Shown: positions 36,004 through 44,185 of the stretch, piece after piece
How the letters are laid out: each line of letters opens with the position of its first letter
Position numbering within the stretch: position 1 is the stretch's first letter
NCBI RefSeq assembly: GCF_014656055.1
Contig: NZ_BNBR01000002.1
Location: forward strand, 623,164-687,163
Direction of reading: 5' to 3'
Length of the DNA stretch: 64,000 nt
Source of the DNA: Streptomyces griseosporeus
GTDB taxonomy: Bacteria; Actinomycetota; Actinomycetes; Streptomycetales; Streptomycetaceae
Notes under the pieces: model-generated
The model's database searches: none
Seen by the model: only the letters and a program-made list of their open reading frames with translations
What the model was told of the DNA's origin: nothing
Translations under genes and position numbers: made by a program

Positions 36004-36039
36004 GCGGGGCACCGGACCTGCGATCGAACGGTGTCCCGC
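36004..36039. promoter_or_regulatory. Long inverted repeat upstream of the ArsR-like regulator
   Basis: GCGGGGCACCG and CGGTGTCCCGC pair at 10 of 11 positions around a 14-nt centre, 39 bp before the regulator start. It could be its own operator or a 5'-UTR hairpin. Confidence 0.4.
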
Positions 36040-36078
36040 TCCCCTGCCGCACCGCCCGGCCGGGGTTACCGTGGGCGC

Positions 36079-36831
36079 GTGACGTCCGAATCCTCCGGCC
36101 CCGGGGCGCGGACCCCGGCGCCCGGCGACACCATGGCCGCCCTCGCCGTCCTCGGCGACGAGTCGCGGCGGCGCCTGTTCGAGTTCGTGCGGCGGGCCCG
36201 GCGGCCGGTGACGCGGGAGGAGGCGTCGGCGGCGCTGGGGATCTCCCGCAAGCTCGCCGCGTTCCACCTGGACAAGCTGGTGGCCTCGGGCCTGCTCCAG
36301 GCGGGGCACGGCAGCCGGGGTCCGCGCCGGGTCGGCCGGTCACCGAAGGTGTACGAGCCGAGCCCGCGCACGCTCCAGCTGAGCCTGCCGCCGCGCCGGC
36401 ACGAGCTGCTGTCCTCGCTGCTGGCCGAGGCGGTGACCGGGCACGGACCGGAGGAGAGCGCCCGCGAGGCCGCGGTACGGCTGGCTCGGGAGCGGGGCGA
36501 GGAGCTGGGGGCGGAGGCCCGGGGCACCGACCTCACCGCGTTCCTGGAGTCCCTCGGCTTCGAGCCCGCGGACGCCGGCGCGGGCCGTACGGTGCTGCAC
36601 AACTGCCCCTTCCACCCGGTCGCCGCGCACGCCTCGCAGCTGGTGTGCGGCATGAACCACGCCTTCCTGCGCGGCTGCCTGGCCGCCTCCGGGCACGACG
36701 CGACCACGGCCGCCGTCCTCGCCCCGCACCCGGGGCTGTGCTGCGTGGAGCTGCGGACGGGAGCGGACCGCGCGAGCCCGCCCGGGGCCGACGGCGACGG
36801 GCCTTCCTGCGCCCGTGACCTCCACCCGTGA
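36079..36831 (+). CDS. ArsR/SufR-like winged-helix regulator with Cys-rich C-terminus
   Basis: A 250-aa regulator. The winged helix is at about 20-95 (LGDESRRRLFEFVRRARRPVTREEASAALGISRKLAAFHLDKLVASGLLQ). The C-terminal sensory part carries NCPFHPVAAHASQLVCGMNHAFLRG and PGLCCVELRTG. This arrangement is seen in SufR-type and related actinomycete regulators that may bind an Fe-S cluster or metal through the Cys residues. The start is a GTG (VTSESSGPG) without a strong ribosome site. It is a single gene, preceded by an inverted repeat. Its target is unknown; the secreted hydrolases on both sides are candidates. Confidence 0.82.
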   Translation: MTSESSGPGARTPAPGDTMAALAVLGDESRRRLFEFVRRARRPVTREEASAALGISRKLAAFHLDKLVASGLLQAGHGSRGPRRVGRSPKVYEPSPRTLQLSLPPRRHELLSSLLAEAVTGHGPEESAREAAVRLARERGEELGAEARGTDLTAFLESLGFEPADAGAGRTVLHNCPFHPVAAHASQLVCGMNHAFLRGCLAASGHDATTAAVLAPHPGLCCVELRTGADRASPPGADGDGPSCARDLHP

Positions 36832-36920
36832 CGCCCTGACGGCGGGTCTCCGGCCCTCGCTCGCTGACAGAGCGTCAGATTCCCATGGGTCACGGCTGAT
36901 TGACACACACCCCGTCTGAC

Positions 36921-36933
36921 ATGAAAGTTTCAT
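36921..36933. promoter_or_regulatory. Palindrome ATGAAA-G-TTTCAT
   Basis: A perfect 13-bp palindrome in the leader of the serine hydrolase gene, 54 bp before its start. It is one of a pair with the same GAAA/TTTC core. Confidence 0.55.
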
Positions 36934-36950
36934 CCCGCAAGGCGATTCCC

Positions 36951-36963
36951 GAAAGATTCTTTC
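36951..36963. promoter_or_regulatory. Palindrome GAAAGA-T-TCTTTC
   Basis: The second perfect 13-bp palindrome, centred 30 bp (about three helical turns) from the first and 24 bp before the serine hydrolase start, in DNA much richer in A/T than its surroundings. The paired, in-phase arrangement suggests cooperative repressor binding. Confidence 0.55.
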
Positions 36964-36986
36964 AGTCGCGTACGGGAGGAACCTCG

Positions 36987-38744
36987 ATGGCCGACATGAG
37001 GGCGAGCGGGCTGACCCGCCGTCAACTGGGCGCCCACGCGCTCGTCCTGGGCGGAGGGCTCGCCCTCGCCGCGCTGCCCGCCGCACCGGCGACGGCCGCG
37101 CCCCGCGGCGCCCGTCCGACGCTGCGGCACGGCTCGGCCGAACGCGCCGGGCTGCTCGCCGCCCCGCTCGCCCACCTGGTCAAGGACGCGGAGGCGTTCC
37201 TCGGCCCCTCCCCCAGGCACCCCTGGTACGCGGGCGCCGTGCTGCTCGCCGGGCGAGGCGGCACGGTGGCCCTGCACCGGCCGATCGGCATGGCGGTGCG
37301 CTACCGGGCGTACGACGAGAAGACCGACACCGGCGTCGAGTTCCCGCCGGAACAGCAGATCCCGATGGCCGAGGACACCGTCTTCGACCTGGCGTCGGTG
37401 TCGAAGCTGTTCACGTCGCTGCTCGCCGTGCAGCAGATCGAGCGGGGCACGCTGGGGCTGGAGGCCACCGTCGCCTCGTACCTCCCGGAGTTCGGCGCGG
37501 CGGGCAAGCAGGACGTGACGATCCGGCAGCTGCTCACCCACACCTCGGGGTTCCGTGCCTGGATCCCGCTCTACAACGCGCCGACGTACGAGGAGAAGCT
37601 CCGCCTCGTCTGGAACGAGGCGCCGCTGAACCCGCCGGGCAGCGCCTACCTGTACTCCGACCTGAACCTGATCTCGCTCCAGCTGGTCCTGGAACGGGTC
37701 ACCGGCCGCCCGCTGGACGTCCTGCTCCGCGAGGAGATCACCGGGCCGCTCGGCCTGGACCGCACCCGCTACAACCCGCCGGCCTCCTGGCGGCCGCGGA
37801 TCGCCGCGACCGAGGACGCCCGCAGGCCCTGGTCGGGGCTGGACCGGGGCCTGGTGTGGGGCGAGGTGCACGACGAGAACGCCTTCAGCCTGGGCGGCGT
37901 CGCGGGCCACGCCGGGGTGTTCTCGTGCGCCTGGGACCTGGCCGTCCTCGCCCGCACGCTGCTCAACGGCGGTGTCTACGGGCGTACGCGCATTCTGCGG
38001 CCGGATTCGGTGGAGCTGATGTTCACCGACTTCAACACCGCCTTCCCGGGCGACGAGCACGGGCTCGGCTTCGAGCTGTACCAGCACTGGTACATGGGCG
38101 CGATGGCCACGCCGCGCACCGCCGGGCACACCGGGTTCACCGGCACGTCCCTGGTGCTGGACCCGACGACCGACTCCTTCCTGGTGGTGCTGGGCAACTC
38201 GGTGCACCCGGTGCGCACTTGGCGGTCGGGGTCCGCGCCCCGGGTCGCGGCGGCGAACAACCTGGCGCGGGCGGTGCCGGTGCGGCCGGCGCGGGGCCGC
38301 ACCGCCTGGTTCTCGGGCATGGCGAACGCGACGACGGCGACGCTGGCGCTCCCCGCGCTCGACACGTCGGCCGGGGACGCCCGGCTGCGCTGCGCGCTGT
38401 GGTGGGACACCGAACCGGCGGCCGACACCCTGGCCCTGGAGGCCTCGACGGACGGCGGGGCGAGCTGGCAGCCGGTGCCGTTCACCGCCGGCGGCACGGA
38501 GTACCCGTCCGGCGCGGTCACCGGCTACTCGGGCCGCGTCTGGCACCGGCTGACGGCCGCGCTCCCCGCGCACCGGCAGCTCCTGCTGCGCTGGCGGTAC
38601 TCCACCGACCGGCTGTACGTGGGGCGCGGCGCCTACGTCGACGCACTGCGCGTCGGCACGCGGGACACCGTCCTGTTCGACGAGGCGCGCCCGGCGGACG
38701 CGGCCCGGATCGAGGCGGTGGGGTGGACGGCGTCGGCGGACTGA
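36987..38744 (+). CDS. Exported serine hydrolase (class C beta-lactamase/esterase family), Tat substrate
   Basis: A 585-aa protein. The N-terminus LTRRQLGAHALVLGGGLALAALPAAPATAA is a twin-arginine signal peptide. The beta-lactamase-related domain (about 50-430) shows the S-x-x-K nucleophile in DLASVSKLFTSLL, the Y-x-N-like YSDLN and the HTGF motif (AGHTGFTGTSLVLDP). This set is usual for DD-peptidase/esterase-like family members rather than true beta-lactamases. The C-terminal 150 residues form a beta-rich domain unlike the family. GGGAGGAACC lies before the ATG. Two palindromes in the leader point to dedicated control. Role: wall remodelling or ester hydrolysis, not resolved. Confidence 0.9.
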   Translation: MADMRASGLTRRQLGAHALVLGGGLALAALPAAPATAAPRGARPTLRHGSAERAGLLAAPLAHLVKDAEAFLGPSPRHPWYAGAVLLAGRGGTVALHRPIGMAVRYRAYDEKTDTGVEFPPEQQIPMAEDTVFDLASVSKLFTSLLAVQQIERGTLGLEATVASYLPEFGAAGKQDVTIRQLLTHTSGFRAWIPLYNAPTYEEKLRLVWNEAPLNPPGSAYLYSDLNLISLQLVLERVTGRPLDVLLREEITGPLGLDRTRYNPPASWRPRIAATEDARRPWSGLDRGLVWGEVHDENAFSLGGVAGHAGVFSCAWDLAVLARTLLNGGVYGRTRILRPDSVELMFTDFNTAFPGDEHGLGFELYQHWYMGAMATPRTAGHTGFTGTSLVLDPTTDSFLVVLGNSVHPVRTWRSGSAPRVAAANNLARAVPVRPARGRTAWFSGMANATTATLALPALDTSAGDARLRCALWWDTEPAADTLALEASTDGGASWQPVPFTAGGTEYPSGAVTGYSGRVWHRLTAALPAHRQLLLRWRYSTDRLYVGRGAYVDALRVGTRDTVLFDEARPADAARIEAVGWTASAD

Positions 38745-38751
38745 GCACGCC

Positions 38752-39603
38752 TCAGCCCGGCGCCTCCACGCGCTGCGCGCCGATGACCGACAGCAGCCGC
38801 AGCGCCTCCTCCGACGGCGAGCCGGGCGTGGCCGTGTACAGGACGACCCGCTGGTCCCGGTCGGTGAGGTCCAGGACGTCGCAGTCGACGGTGACGGGGC
38901 CGACGAGCGGGTGGTCGAACGTCTTGCGCAGGGTGGTGTCCGCGCCGACCTCCTGCTCGGCCCACAGCAGGGCGAACTCCTCGCTCCCGGCGCGGAGTTC
39001 GCCGATCAGCCCGGTCAGTTCCGGGTCGCCGGGGTAGCGGGCCGCGGCGGCCCGCAGCCGCTGCGTGGAGGCGCGGGCGAACGCCTCCGCGTCCGACACG
39101 CCGTACAGCCGCCGTCCGCCGGGGTGCGGTCCGAGGAAGACACGCCGTACGAGGTTGCGGTCGCGGCGCGGCAGCGCGGAGAAGTCCTCCATCAGGGCGC
39201 ACGCCAGGTCGTTCCAGGCGAGGACCTCGAACGTCGCCGAGACCACGATCGCCCCGGTGAGCGGCAGCCGGTCCAGGAGGTCGAGGATGCTCTGCCGGAC
39301 CTCGCGCGAGGGCCCCGGAGGCGGTCCGGGCGGCGCCCCGGCCAGGTGGTGCAGATGGGTGCGCTCGGCGTCGGTCAGACGCAGGGCGCGGGCGAGTTGG
39401 GCGAGCACCTCGCGGGACGGGTGCGGGCCGCGGGCCTGTTCGAGGCGGGTGTAGTACTCGGTCGAGATGTACGCCAGCTGCGCCACCTCCTCGCGGCGCA
39501 GGCCTGGGGTGCGGCGCCGCGGGCCGCGGGGCAGGCCCACGTCGGCCGGGGCGATGCGCTCGCGCCGCCCGCGCAGGAAGTCGGCCAGTGCTCGTCGGTC
39601 CAC
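38752..39603 (-). CDS. XRE-family regulator with MmyB-like ligand-binding domain
   Basis: A 283-aa regulator. The N-terminal XRE helix-turn-helix is RRRTPGLRREEVAQLAYISTEYYTRLEQARGPHPSREVLAQLARALRLTDAERTHLHHLAG. The C-terminal MmyB-like PAS-fold domain reads IVVSATFEVLAWNDLACALMEDFSALPRRDRNLVRRVFLGPH and continues to the end (PLVGPVTVDCDVLDL, HPGG). Members of this family are commonly transcribed divergently from a short-chain dehydrogenase, exactly as here, and repress it. The GTG start (VDRRALADFLRGRRE) is chosen because the conserved region begins there. A long palindrome lies between the two genes. Confidence 0.92.
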   Translation of the reverse strand: MDRRALADFLRGRRERIAPADVGLPRGPRRRTPGLRREEVAQLAYISTEYYTRLEQARGPHPSREVLAQLARALRLTDAERTHLHHLAGAPPGPPPGPSREVRQSILDLLDRLPLTGAIVVSATFEVLAWNDLACALMEDFSALPRRDRNLVRRVFLGPHPGGRRLYGVSDAEAFARASTQRLRAAAARYPGDPELTGLIGELRAGSEEFALLWAEQEVGADTTLRKTFDHPLVGPVTVDCDVLDLTDRDQRVVLYTATPGSPSEEALRLLSVIGAQRVEAPG

Positions 39604-39632
39604 GCCTCCAGGGTGCGGGGGCGGCCGGGGCC

Positions 39633-39659
39633 CAGCCAGGTACCGGTGGTGCCTGGCTG
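39633..39659. promoter_or_regulatory. 27-bp palindromic operator between XRE regulator and SDR
   Basis: CAGCCAGG and CCTGGCTG are perfect 8-bp outer arms, with ACC and GGT inside them, around the centre. It occupies most of the 86-bp divergent promoter, 30 bp before the regulator start and 31 bp before the SDR start. It is the expected site for the MmyB-like regulator. Confidence 0.75.
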
Positions 39660-39689
39660 CGGGTGCGGCCGGGGCGCATGCTCGGCGGT

Positions 39690-40472
39690 ATGAGCATGAA
39701 CGACACACCGAACGCGGGGATGCTGGAGGGCAAGGTCGCCTTCGTCACCGGGGCAGGGCGCGGCATCGGCGCCGCCGCGGCCCGGCTGTTCGCCCGCGAG
39801 GGCGCCCGGGTGCTGCTCGCCGCGCGCACCGAGGAGCAGCTGGCGGCGGTCGCCGGGGAGATCAGGGCGGCGGGCGGCACCGCGGACCACGTCCGCTGCG
39901 ACCTGGCGGACGCGGCGAGCGTCCGCGCCGCCGTCGACCGGGCCGTGGAGCTGTACGGCCGGCTCGACGTGGCCTTCAACAACGGGGCGACGATCCAGCC
40001 GCCCGGCCCCATGGACCGGCTGACGGACGCCGAGTTCGACCGCGTCTGCGCGGTGAACCTCAAGGGGCCCTGGGTGGCGATGACGGCGGAGGTCGCCGCC
40101 ATCCGGGCGACCGCGGGGCGCGGCGCCATCGTCAACAACTCCAGCGTCGGCAGCCTCGGCGCCAACCCGGAGCTGCCCGTGTACGGGGCGGCGAAACGGG
40201 CGCTGAACAGCCTCACCGCGTCGGCGGCCGTCACCTACGGCCCCGAGGGCATCCGCGTCAACGCGGTCGCGCCGGGGCTCACCCTCACGGAGATGGTCGA
40301 GGAGTGGGAGCGCGCGTCGCCGGGCGTGATCGCGCGGCTGACGGCGCGGAACCCGCTGCGCCGGGCCGCCGACCCGGAGGAGATCGCCCAGGCGGCGGCA
40401 TGGCTGCTGAGCGACCGCGCCTCCTTCGTCACCGGGGAGGTGCTGCGGGTCGACGGCGGCGTACGGGCCTGA
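39690..40472 (+). CDS. Short-chain dehydrogenase/reductase
   Basis: A 260-aa classical SDR. It has the cofactor motif VAFVTGAGRGIGAAAARLFAREGA, FNNGATIQPPGPMDRL (variant of NNAG), the catalytic Ser in IVNNSSVGSLGA, YGAAKRALNSLTASAA (Tyr-x-x-x-Lys) and the C-terminal FVTGEVLRVDGG. An Arg rather than Asp after the glycine motif (LLAARTEE) suggests NADPH preference. Substrate is unknown; the MmyB partner suggests it detoxifies or modifies the regulator's ligand. ATG at MSMNDTPN; an in-frame ATG four codons earlier is possible. Confidence 0.93.
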   Translation: MSMNDTPNAGMLEGKVAFVTGAGRGIGAAAARLFAREGARVLLAARTEEQLAAVAGEIRAAGGTADHVRCDLADAASVRAAVDRAVELYGRLDVAFNNGATIQPPGPMDRLTDAEFDRVCAVNLKGPWVAMTAEVAAIRATAGRGAIVNNSSVGSLGANPELPVYGAAKRALNSLTASAAVTYGPEGIRVNAVAPGLTLTEMVEEWERASPGVIARLTARNPLRRAADPEEIAQAAAWLLSDRASFVTGEVLRVDGGVRA

Positions 40473-40508
40473 ACCGGGCCCCGGCAGGAGCCCCGGACAG
40501 GCCCCGGC

Positions 40509-42077
40509 TCAGCCCTCGGTCTGTTCCAGCACGGCCATCGCCGCGTTGTGGCCGGGCACCCCGCTCACCCCGCCGCCGCGCACCGCGCCCGCGCCGCACA
40601 GCAGGACGTTGGCGTGCCGGGTCTCCACGCCCCAGCGGCCGGTGCCGTCCTGCGCGTACGGCCAGGCCAGTTCGCGGTGGAAGATGTTGCCGCCGGGCAG
40701 CCTCAGGTCGCGTTCCAGGTCGAGCGGGGTCTTCGCCTCGATGCAGGGGCGGCCGTCGGCGTCGGTGGCCAGGCAGTCGGCGAGCGGCTCGGCGAGGTGG
40801 GCGTCGAGCTGGGCGAGGGTCGCCTTCAGCAGTTCCTCGCGGACGGCGTCGTTGTCGCCGGTGAACAGCCGGGCCGGGGTGTGCAGGCCGAACAGGGTGA
40901 GCGTGTGCATGCCCCGCTCGGCCAGGTGGGGGGCGAGGATCGTGGGGTCGGTGAGCGAGTGGCAGTAGATCTCCGAGGGCGGCGCGGCGGGCAGCTCACC
41001 GGCGGCGGCCTGGGCGTGGGCGGCGGCCAGTGCGTCGTACCCCTCGGCGATGTGGAAGGTGCCGGCGAACGCCTCGTGCGGGTCGACGGAGCCGTCGCGC
41101 AGCCGGGGCAGCCGCTTGAGCAGCATGTTCACCTTCAGCTGGGCGCCCTCGGCGGGGGCGGGCCGCGGGTCGCCGGTCAGGTCGGCGAGGGCGTGCGGTG
41201 AGGCGCCGACCAGGACGTGCCGGGCGGCGACGGTGGCCTCGCCGTCGGCGCTGCGGTAGGTCACCTCGGCCTGACGGCCGTCGGTGTCGATGCGCACCGC
41301 CTCGTGGCCGGTGGCGAGCCGCGCCCCGGCCGTGCGGGCCGCGGCGGCGAGGGCGTCGGTGAGCGCGCCCATACCGCCGACGGGGACGTCCCAGGCGCCG
41401 GTACCGCCGCCGATCACGTGGTAGAGGAAGCAGCGGTTCTGCTTCAGCGTGGGGTCGTGGGCGTCGGCGAAGGTGCCGATGAGGGCGTCGGTGAGGACGA
41501 CGCCGCGCACCAGGTCGTCGGCGAACCGGTCCTCGATCGCGACCCCGATCGGCTCCTCGAACAGCATCCGCCAGGCGTCCTCGTCGTCGACGCGGGCACG
41601 CAGCTCGGCGCGGGTGGGCAGCGGCTCGGTCAGCGTCGGGAAGACCCGCTGGGCGAGGCGGCCGGTCATGCCGTAGAACCGCTTCCAGGCCTGGTACTCG
41701 CGCTCGCCTCCGGTCAGCCGGGCGAACGCCTCGCGGGTGCGCCGCTCGCCGCCGCCGACCAGCAGCCCGGTCGGCCGCCCGGCCCGCTCGACGGGCGTGT
41801 ACGAGGACACCGTCCGGGCGCGCACCCGGAAGTCCAGGCCGAGGTCGCGGACGATCTTCGCGGGCAGCAGGCTGACCAGGTACGAGTAGCGGGACAGGCG
41901 GGCGTCGACGCCGGCGAAGGGCCGGGTGGACACCGCGGCGCCCCCGGTGTGCGCCAGCCGTTCCAGCACCAGCACGGACCGTCCGGCGCGGGCCAGGTAG
42001 GCGGCGGCGACGAGGCCGTTGTGTCCGCCGCCGACGACGACGGCGTCGTAGCGGCGGGGTGTCTCGGGTGCGGGCAT
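40509..42077 (-). CDS. Phytoene-desaturase-like FAD oxidoreductase (PYROXD2-like)
   Basis: A 522-aa flavoprotein. The N-terminal dinucleotide motif is YDAVVVGGGHNGLVAAAYLARAGRSVLVLERLAHTGGAAVS, as in CrtI-type and PYROXD2-type enzymes. The C-terminus GAGAVRGGGVSGVPGHNAAMAVLEQ is the FAD-binding end motif. Family members oxidise diverse substrates; the carotenoid cluster is only 4.6 kb away but separated by other genes, so a link to carotenoids is unproven. It stands alone, stops 37 bp from the SDR stop on the other strand, and shares a promoter region with the acyl-CoA synthetase on its right. Confidence 0.88.
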   Translation of the reverse strand: MPAPETPRRYDAVVVGGGHNGLVAAAYLARAGRSVLVLERLAHTGGAAVSTRPFAGVDARLSRYSYLVSLLPAKIVRDLGLDFRVRARTVSSYTPVERAGRPTGLLVGGGERRTREAFARLTGGEREYQAWKRFYGMTGRLAQRVFPTLTEPLPTRAELRARVDDEDAWRMLFEEPIGVAIEDRFADDLVRGVVLTDALIGTFADAHDPTLKQNRCFLYHVIGGGTGAWDVPVGGMGALTDALAAAARTAGARLATGHEAVRIDTDGRQAEVTYRSADGEATVAARHVLVGASPHALADLTGDPRPAPAEGAQLKVNMLLKRLPRLRDGSVDPHEAFAGTFHIAEGYDALAAAHAQAAAGELPAAPPSEIYCHSLTDPTILAPHLAERGMHTLTLFGLHTPARLFTGDNDAVREELLKATLAQLDAHLAEPLADCLATDADGRPCIEAKTPLDLERDLRLPGGNIFHRELAWPYAQDGTGRWGVETRHANVLLCGAGAVRGGGVSGVPGHNAAMAVLEQTEG

Positions 42078-42260
42078 GATCCTTGGTAACACGGGTGGCC
42101 GGTGGCGGCCAGAGGGCGTACGACGGGCTCCGCGCGCGTCCTCTGGGCACTGCGCGCGTCGTCGTGCCACCAGGGCGCTCTAGGCAGTCCGGCCGCCGCC
42201 CGGTAGTTTGCGGGTCCGCCGTGCGGGGCGATGGGGGGACGGTGCGGGATGGGGGGTGCG

Positions 42261-44084
42261 GTGCGGGACTTCGGTCTTCCGCCGCTGGCGACGGCTCCGG
42301 CGACGGGGGGTCTGGCGGACTCGGTGTACGAGGTCGCCGGCCGCGACCCGGGGCTGGTGCAGCTGTCCCGGCGCGCGCCGGACGGTGAGGCCTGGCTCCC
42401 GGTCACGGCGGCCGGGTTCCGCGACGAGGTCACCGGGCTCGCCAAGGGGCTGCTGGCCGGCGGTGTGCGGTTCGGTGAGCGGGTGGCCGTGATGGCGCGG
42501 ACCCGCTACGAGTGGACGTTGTTCTGCTATGCGCTGTGGTCGGTCGGCGCCACCGTCGTCCCCGTCTACCCGACCTCCTCCGCCGAGCAGGTGCGGTGGA
42601 TCCTGGCGGACGCGCGGGCGACGGCCGTCGTGGTGGAGCACGCGGACCACGCCATGACGGTGGGCGCGGCCTGCGACGGGCTGCCGCTGCGGGCCATCTG
42701 GGAACTCGACGCGGGCTGCGTGGAGGAGCTGACGGCGCTGGGCCGGGATCTGCCGGACTCCGTGGTGCACCGGCACCGCCGGGCGGTGGCGCCGGAGTCG
42801 GTCGCCACGCTCGCGTACACCTCGGGCACCACCGGCCGGCCCAAGGGCTGCGTGATCACGCACGCCAATCTGGCGGCCGAGTGCGACACCCTCTTCGCCG
42901 GCTGGCGGGACGTGCTCGCCGGGCAGGGCGAGCAGCCGGCCGTGCTGGCGTTCCTGCCGCTGTCCCACATCTACGGCCTGATGGTGCAGGTGGTGTGTCT
43001 GCGCGGCGGGGTCCGGCTGGGCCACCAGCCCGACCTCGCGCCCGCCGCGCTGCTGCCCGCCCTGGCGTCGTTCCGGCCGACGTATCTGTTCGCCGTGCCG
43101 TACGTCTTCGAGAAGGTCTTCGACGCGGCCCGCCGCGCGGCCCAGCAGGCCGGACGGGGCAAGCTGTTCGCCCGGGCGGTGGCCGTCGCGGTGCGCCACG
43201 CCGAGGCCGAGCAGCGGCGGGAACGGGGCGAGGGGCCGGGGCCGGGACCGGTGCTGCGCGCCGCGCACGCCGTGTTCGACCGTCCGGTGTACGCGCGGCT
43301 GCGGGCCGCGCTCGGCGGCCGGGTCCGGCACGCCACCTCGGGCGGGTCGACCCTCGACCCGGAGCTGGGCCTGTTCTTCGCCGGGGCCGGCATCGTCATC
43401 CACGACGGGTACGGCCTGACGGAGACCACCGCCGCGATCACCAGCCAGCCGCCCGGCCGCCCCCGGTTCGGCACGGTGGGCCGGCCACTGCCGGGCTGTG
43501 CCGTGCACATCGCGGCCGACGGCGAGATCTGGGTGCGCGGCGACGTCGTCTTCTCCGGCTACCACGGCGACCCGGAGGCCACGGGGGCGGTGCTGCACGA
43601 CGGGTGGTTCGCCACGGGCGACGTGGGCCGGCTCGACGAGGACGGCTTCCTCACCATCACGGGCCGCAAGAAGGACATCATCGTCACCAGCAGCGGCAAG
43701 AGCCTCAGCCCGCAACTGCTGGAGGAACGGCTGCGCCGGCACCCCCTGATCTCCCAGTGCCTCGTGGTCGGCGACGACCGGCCGTTCGTCGCGGCGCTGA
43801 TCACCCTGGACGCCGAGGCGGCGGAGCACTGGCACCGGGAGCGCGGCCGGCGGCCCTCCCCCGGCCGGGAGGCGATGGTCGACCAGGAGCTGCACGCGGA
43901 GATCCAGCGGGCGGTGTCCATGGCGAACAGCGCGGTGTCCCGGGCCGAGTCGATTCGCGCGTTCCGCATCCTGCCCGGCGAGTTCAGCACGGCCGACGGT
44001 CTGCTGACACCGTCGCTGAAGCTCCGGCGGGGCGCGATCGCGCGGGCCTACGCGGCGGAGATCGACGAGCTGTACGCGTCCTGA
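42261..44084 (+). CDS. Long-chain fatty-acid-CoA ligase (AMP-forming)
   Basis: A 607-aa adenylate-forming enzyme of the FadD15/plant LACS type. It has the P-loop LAYTSGTTGRPKGCVITHANL, the GYGLTETTAAITSQP motif, the VVFSGYHGDPEATGAVLHDGWFATGDVGRLDEDGFLTITGRKKDIIVTSSGKSLSP hinge and a C-terminal domain. Length and the start VRDFGLPPL fit the family. A GTG is used as the start because homologues begin M-R-x-F; a GGGGGG stretch precedes it. An upstream ATG (MGGAVRDF) is the alternative. It activates long-chain fatty acids to acyl-CoA for membrane-lipid or beta-oxidation use. Confidence 0.9.
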   Translation: MRDFGLPPLATAPATGGLADSVYEVAGRDPGLVQLSRRAPDGEAWLPVTAAGFRDEVTGLAKGLLAGGVRFGERVAVMARTRYEWTLFCYALWSVGATVVPVYPTSSAEQVRWILADARATAVVVEHADHAMTVGAACDGLPLRAIWELDAGCVEELTALGRDLPDSVVHRHRRAVAPESVATLAYTSGTTGRPKGCVITHANLAAECDTLFAGWRDVLAGQGEQPAVLAFLPLSHIYGLMVQVVCLRGGVRLGHQPDLAPAALLPALASFRPTYLFAVPYVFEKVFDAARRAAQQAGRGKLFARAVAVAVRHAEAEQRRERGEGPGPGPVLRAAHAVFDRPVYARLRAALGGRVRHATSGGSTLDPELGLFFAGAGIVIHDGYGLTETTAAITSQPPGRPRFGTVGRPLPGCAVHIAADGEIWVRGDVVFSGYHGDPEATGAVLHDGWFATGDVGRLDEDGFLTITGRKKDIIVTSSGKSLSPQLLEERLRRHPLISQCLVVGDDRPFVAALITLDAEAAEHWHRERGRRPSPGREAMVDQELHAEIQRAVSMANSAVSRAESIRAFRILPGEFSTADGLLTPSLKLRRGAIARAYAAEIDELYAS

Positions 44085-44100
44085 CCGGTGCCGCTGGGTC

Positions 44101-44173
44101 GTGTCCGCAAAGTCGCGGCGTCCGCCCGGAGGGCGGGCCGGGCGGCGGGGGGCAGGCGGGACTTCGCGGACAC
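44101..44173. terminator. Long inverted repeat between convergent genes (bidirectional terminator)
   Basis: GTGTCCGCAAAGTC and GACTTCGCGGACAC pair at 13 of 14 positions across 45 bp that also contains a CCGCCC...GGGCGG hairpin. It lies 16 bp past the ligase stop and 12 bp past the kinase stop. There is no T-run, so intrinsic termination is likely but unproven. Confidence 0.6.
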
Positions 44174-44185
44174 GTCCCAGGGCGG

